A stretch of DNA of 24,288 nucleotides. It comes from JAAXTT01 sp964530215. Lineage in GTDB: Bacteria > Bacillota > Desulfotomaculia > Desulfotomaculales > Desulfocucumaceae. The notes under the pieces were generated by a model. It saw nothing but the letters and a program-made list of their open reading frames with translations. It was not told the DNA's origin and made no database searches. The position numbers and the translations under genes were made by a program. This document shows, in pieces, positions 23,230 to 24,288 of the stretch. The stretch is from assembly GCA_964530215.1 (NCBI GenBank), contig CAZHAJ010000013.1, forward strand, positions 1 through 24,288. The letters run 5' to 3'. Numbering within the stretch: the stretch's first letter is position 1; every line of letters starts with the position of its first letter.

Positions 23230-23256
23230 TTCATTTGTGATATGGAGAGTTGGATC

Positions 23257-23763
23257 GTGATCTCATTAGATATTACAAAAATAAAAGATAAGCTTGGCAG
23301 CGTCCTAAAAATCGATGTTTTATTTGAAATGGACCCTTTGCAAAGCCAGCACGGACAATTATTTTCAAATTCTCCCCTTAAATTAAAGGGAGTTTTGACA
23401 AATGAGGACGGTATCGTATTCTTAACCGGACTTATTGAGGGAGAAGTGAATATTTCTTGCGGGCGTTGCCTGGAACTGTTTAATATGTCCATTGCTGCGG
23501 AAATAAATGAAGTGTATTATAATGAGACAATGGATAGTGATCAGGTTGACGAAGATTGGATTCCTTTTCGAGGCAATGAACTAGATGTTACCTCAGAAGT
23601 GGTTAAGGCAATGATATCCTCTTTACCTATGAAAGTTCTTTGTAATCAGGAATGTAAAGGGTTATGCCCAGGATGTGGGATTAATCTCAATCAAGACCAA
23701 TGCAGTTGTAAAGGGGAAAATATTGACCCCCGCTTAGAAGTGCTAAAAAATTTTTTAGAGTAG
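23257..23763 (+). CDS. yceD: YceD/DUF177 family protein, 23S rRNA accumulation factor
   Basis: Members of this family (YceD in E. coli, YlbN in Bacillus) are needed for normal 23S rRNA levels and are encoded next to rpmF. The 168 residues contain CGRCLELFNMSI in the middle and a C-terminal cysteine cluster LCNQECKGLCPGCGINLN...CSCK typical of the Gram-positive form, likely binding zinc. The start chosen is GTG at 23257, seven bases after GGAGAG and about 20 after the transcription start. An ATG at 23242 would add five residues but leaves almost no leader and no ribosome site. rpmF follows 55 bases later on the same transcript. Confidence 0.92.
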   Translation: MISLDITKIKDKLGSVLKIDVLFEMDPLQSQHGQLFSNSPLKLKGVLTNEDGIVFLTGLIEGEVNISCGRCLELFNMSIAAEINEVYYNETMDSDQVDEDWIPFRGNELDVTSEVVKAMISSLPMKVLCNQECKGLCPGCGINLNQDQCSCKGENIDPRLEVLKNFLE

Positions 23764-23818
23764 AGATTTCAAAGGAATGTAGGTCGCGTGTAACGAGAGT
23801 TTAAAGGGGGTGCGTAAA

Positions 23819-24001
23819 ATGGGGGTACCTAAGAGGAAAAAATCTAAACAGAGAGTAAGGCAGCGCAGGGCAGCAAACGTTAATCTTGTTGTTCCTAACT
23901 TGTCTGAATGTCCTCAGTGTCATGAGCTAGTAGTTCCCCATACAGTTTGCAGTGTATGTGGATACTATAAAAACAAGGAAGTATTGAAGATTAATTCATA
24001 G
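23819..24001 (+). CDS. rpmF: 50S ribosomal protein bL32
   Basis: A 60-residue large-subunit protein starting MGVPKRKKSKQRVRQRRAAN, very basic, with the zinc pairs CPQC and CSVCG. ATG at 23819 is seven bases after AAAGGGGGTG; an ATG nine bases upstream overlaps that site. It is the second gene of yceD-rpmF, an old and conserved pairing. In many Firmicutes fapR and plsX follow, but here a terminator and the dispersed repeat come next. Confidence 0.97.
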   Translation: MGVPKRKKSKQRVRQRRAANVNLVVPNLSECPQCHELVVPHTVCSVCGYYKNKEVLKINS

Positions 24002-24011
24002 CTGAGATTAG

Positions 24012-24038
24012 AAGCCTGCATTTTATAGCAGGCTTTTT
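24012..24038 (+). terminator. Terminator after rpmF
   Basis: AAGCCTGC (24012-24019) pairs with GCAGGCTT (24028-24035), then a T-run. Confidence 0.9.
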
Positions 24039-24120
24039 GCTTAAATTCTATCTGTCAATTGCTAGTGCAGATCCAATAATAATAAATAATACCAAAACTG
24101 TGATCGACATATAATTATAG

Positions 24121-24288
24121 AGGAATACAGAAGTCAGAATCCAGAATCCAGAATTTAAGAAGTGACTTTCTGTCAATTGTTGGGGTAGGCCTCACAAATG
24201 TAGAGTAAATAGTACCAGCGGTGGTTGACTATGTGGTCAGCCACCGCTTATATATTAAATTAGTGAATCTTGGTATAAGTAGGGGTGC
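24121..24288 (+). repeat. Dispersed non-coding repeat, copy 2 (continues past the window)
   Basis: It matches the reverse complement of 1471-1638: diverged heptamers (AGGAATACAGAAG...), AAGAAGTGACTTTCTG, the stem-loop AGCGGTGG/CCACCGCT (24217-24248) and the AT-rich tract ending GGGGTGC at the last base. The stem arms are unchanged, while the inner loop differs and here gains TGAC/GTCA pairing. Whether the GC-rich folded segment follows lies beyond the edge. The 24039-24120 stretch before it shows nothing else. Confidence 0.93.

Overview
The window comes from an anaerobic, endospore-forming Firmicute, most like the Peptococcaceae/Desulfotomaculum group. The spore genes (alpha/beta SASP, its germination protease Gpr, SpoVT, YlbJ) require an endospore former. 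Lysine/peptidoglycan synthesis goes through LL-diaminopimelate aminotransferase, the rib operon is under an FMN riboswitch, and fumarate reductase is the Wolinella-like di-haem cytochrome b type. Base composition is low to moderate in GC, Shine-Dalgarno sites are strong, and TTG starts are unusually common. The taxon is inferred from gene content; no marker gene settles it.

Layout. 1-737: end of an unidentified gene, then a GntR-type regulator fused to a TrkA-C domain. 738-1701: a gene-poor patch holding a terminator, a 39-bp perfect inverted repeat built of heptamers (832-870 and 1600-1638), a decayed ISL3-type transposase and a GC-rich, highly foldable segment. 1702-3645 (-): an AMP-forming acetate-CoA ligase. 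3802-8986 (+): sigma-A promoter, FMN riboswitch, terminator, then ribD-ribE-ribBA-ribH-dapL. 9034-11480: divergent rpmB and recG with facing promoters. 11646-12943: convergent SASP and gpr sharing a terminator, so the spore DNA coat protein and the protease that destroys it are neighbours. 13107-14644 (+): rsmD-coaD-coiled-coil gene. 14725-18255 (-): frdCAB plus a small zinc-ribbon gene, with a consensus Crp/Fnr box upstream of frdC. 18451-20597 (-): a DUF1538 membrane protein and a tandem PII-like protein. 20808-23062 (-): small Cys-rich protein, spoVT, ylbJ. 23257-24001 (+): yceD-rpmF. 24121-24288: an inverted second copy of the 1471-1638 repeat, running off the window end.

The rsmD-coaD ... 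ylbJ ... yceD-rpmF order matches the Bacillus ylbH-ylbI-ylbJ ... ylbN-rpmF block, but about 7 kb (frd, PII/DUF1538, spoVT) lies between coaD and ylbJ, and ylbJ is reversed. Most of the window is core metabolism. The parts least explained by known biology are the DUF1538/tandem-PII pair, the dispersed repeat with its folded GC-rich segment, and a cytochrome b lacking the glutamate of the fumarate reductase proton pathway.
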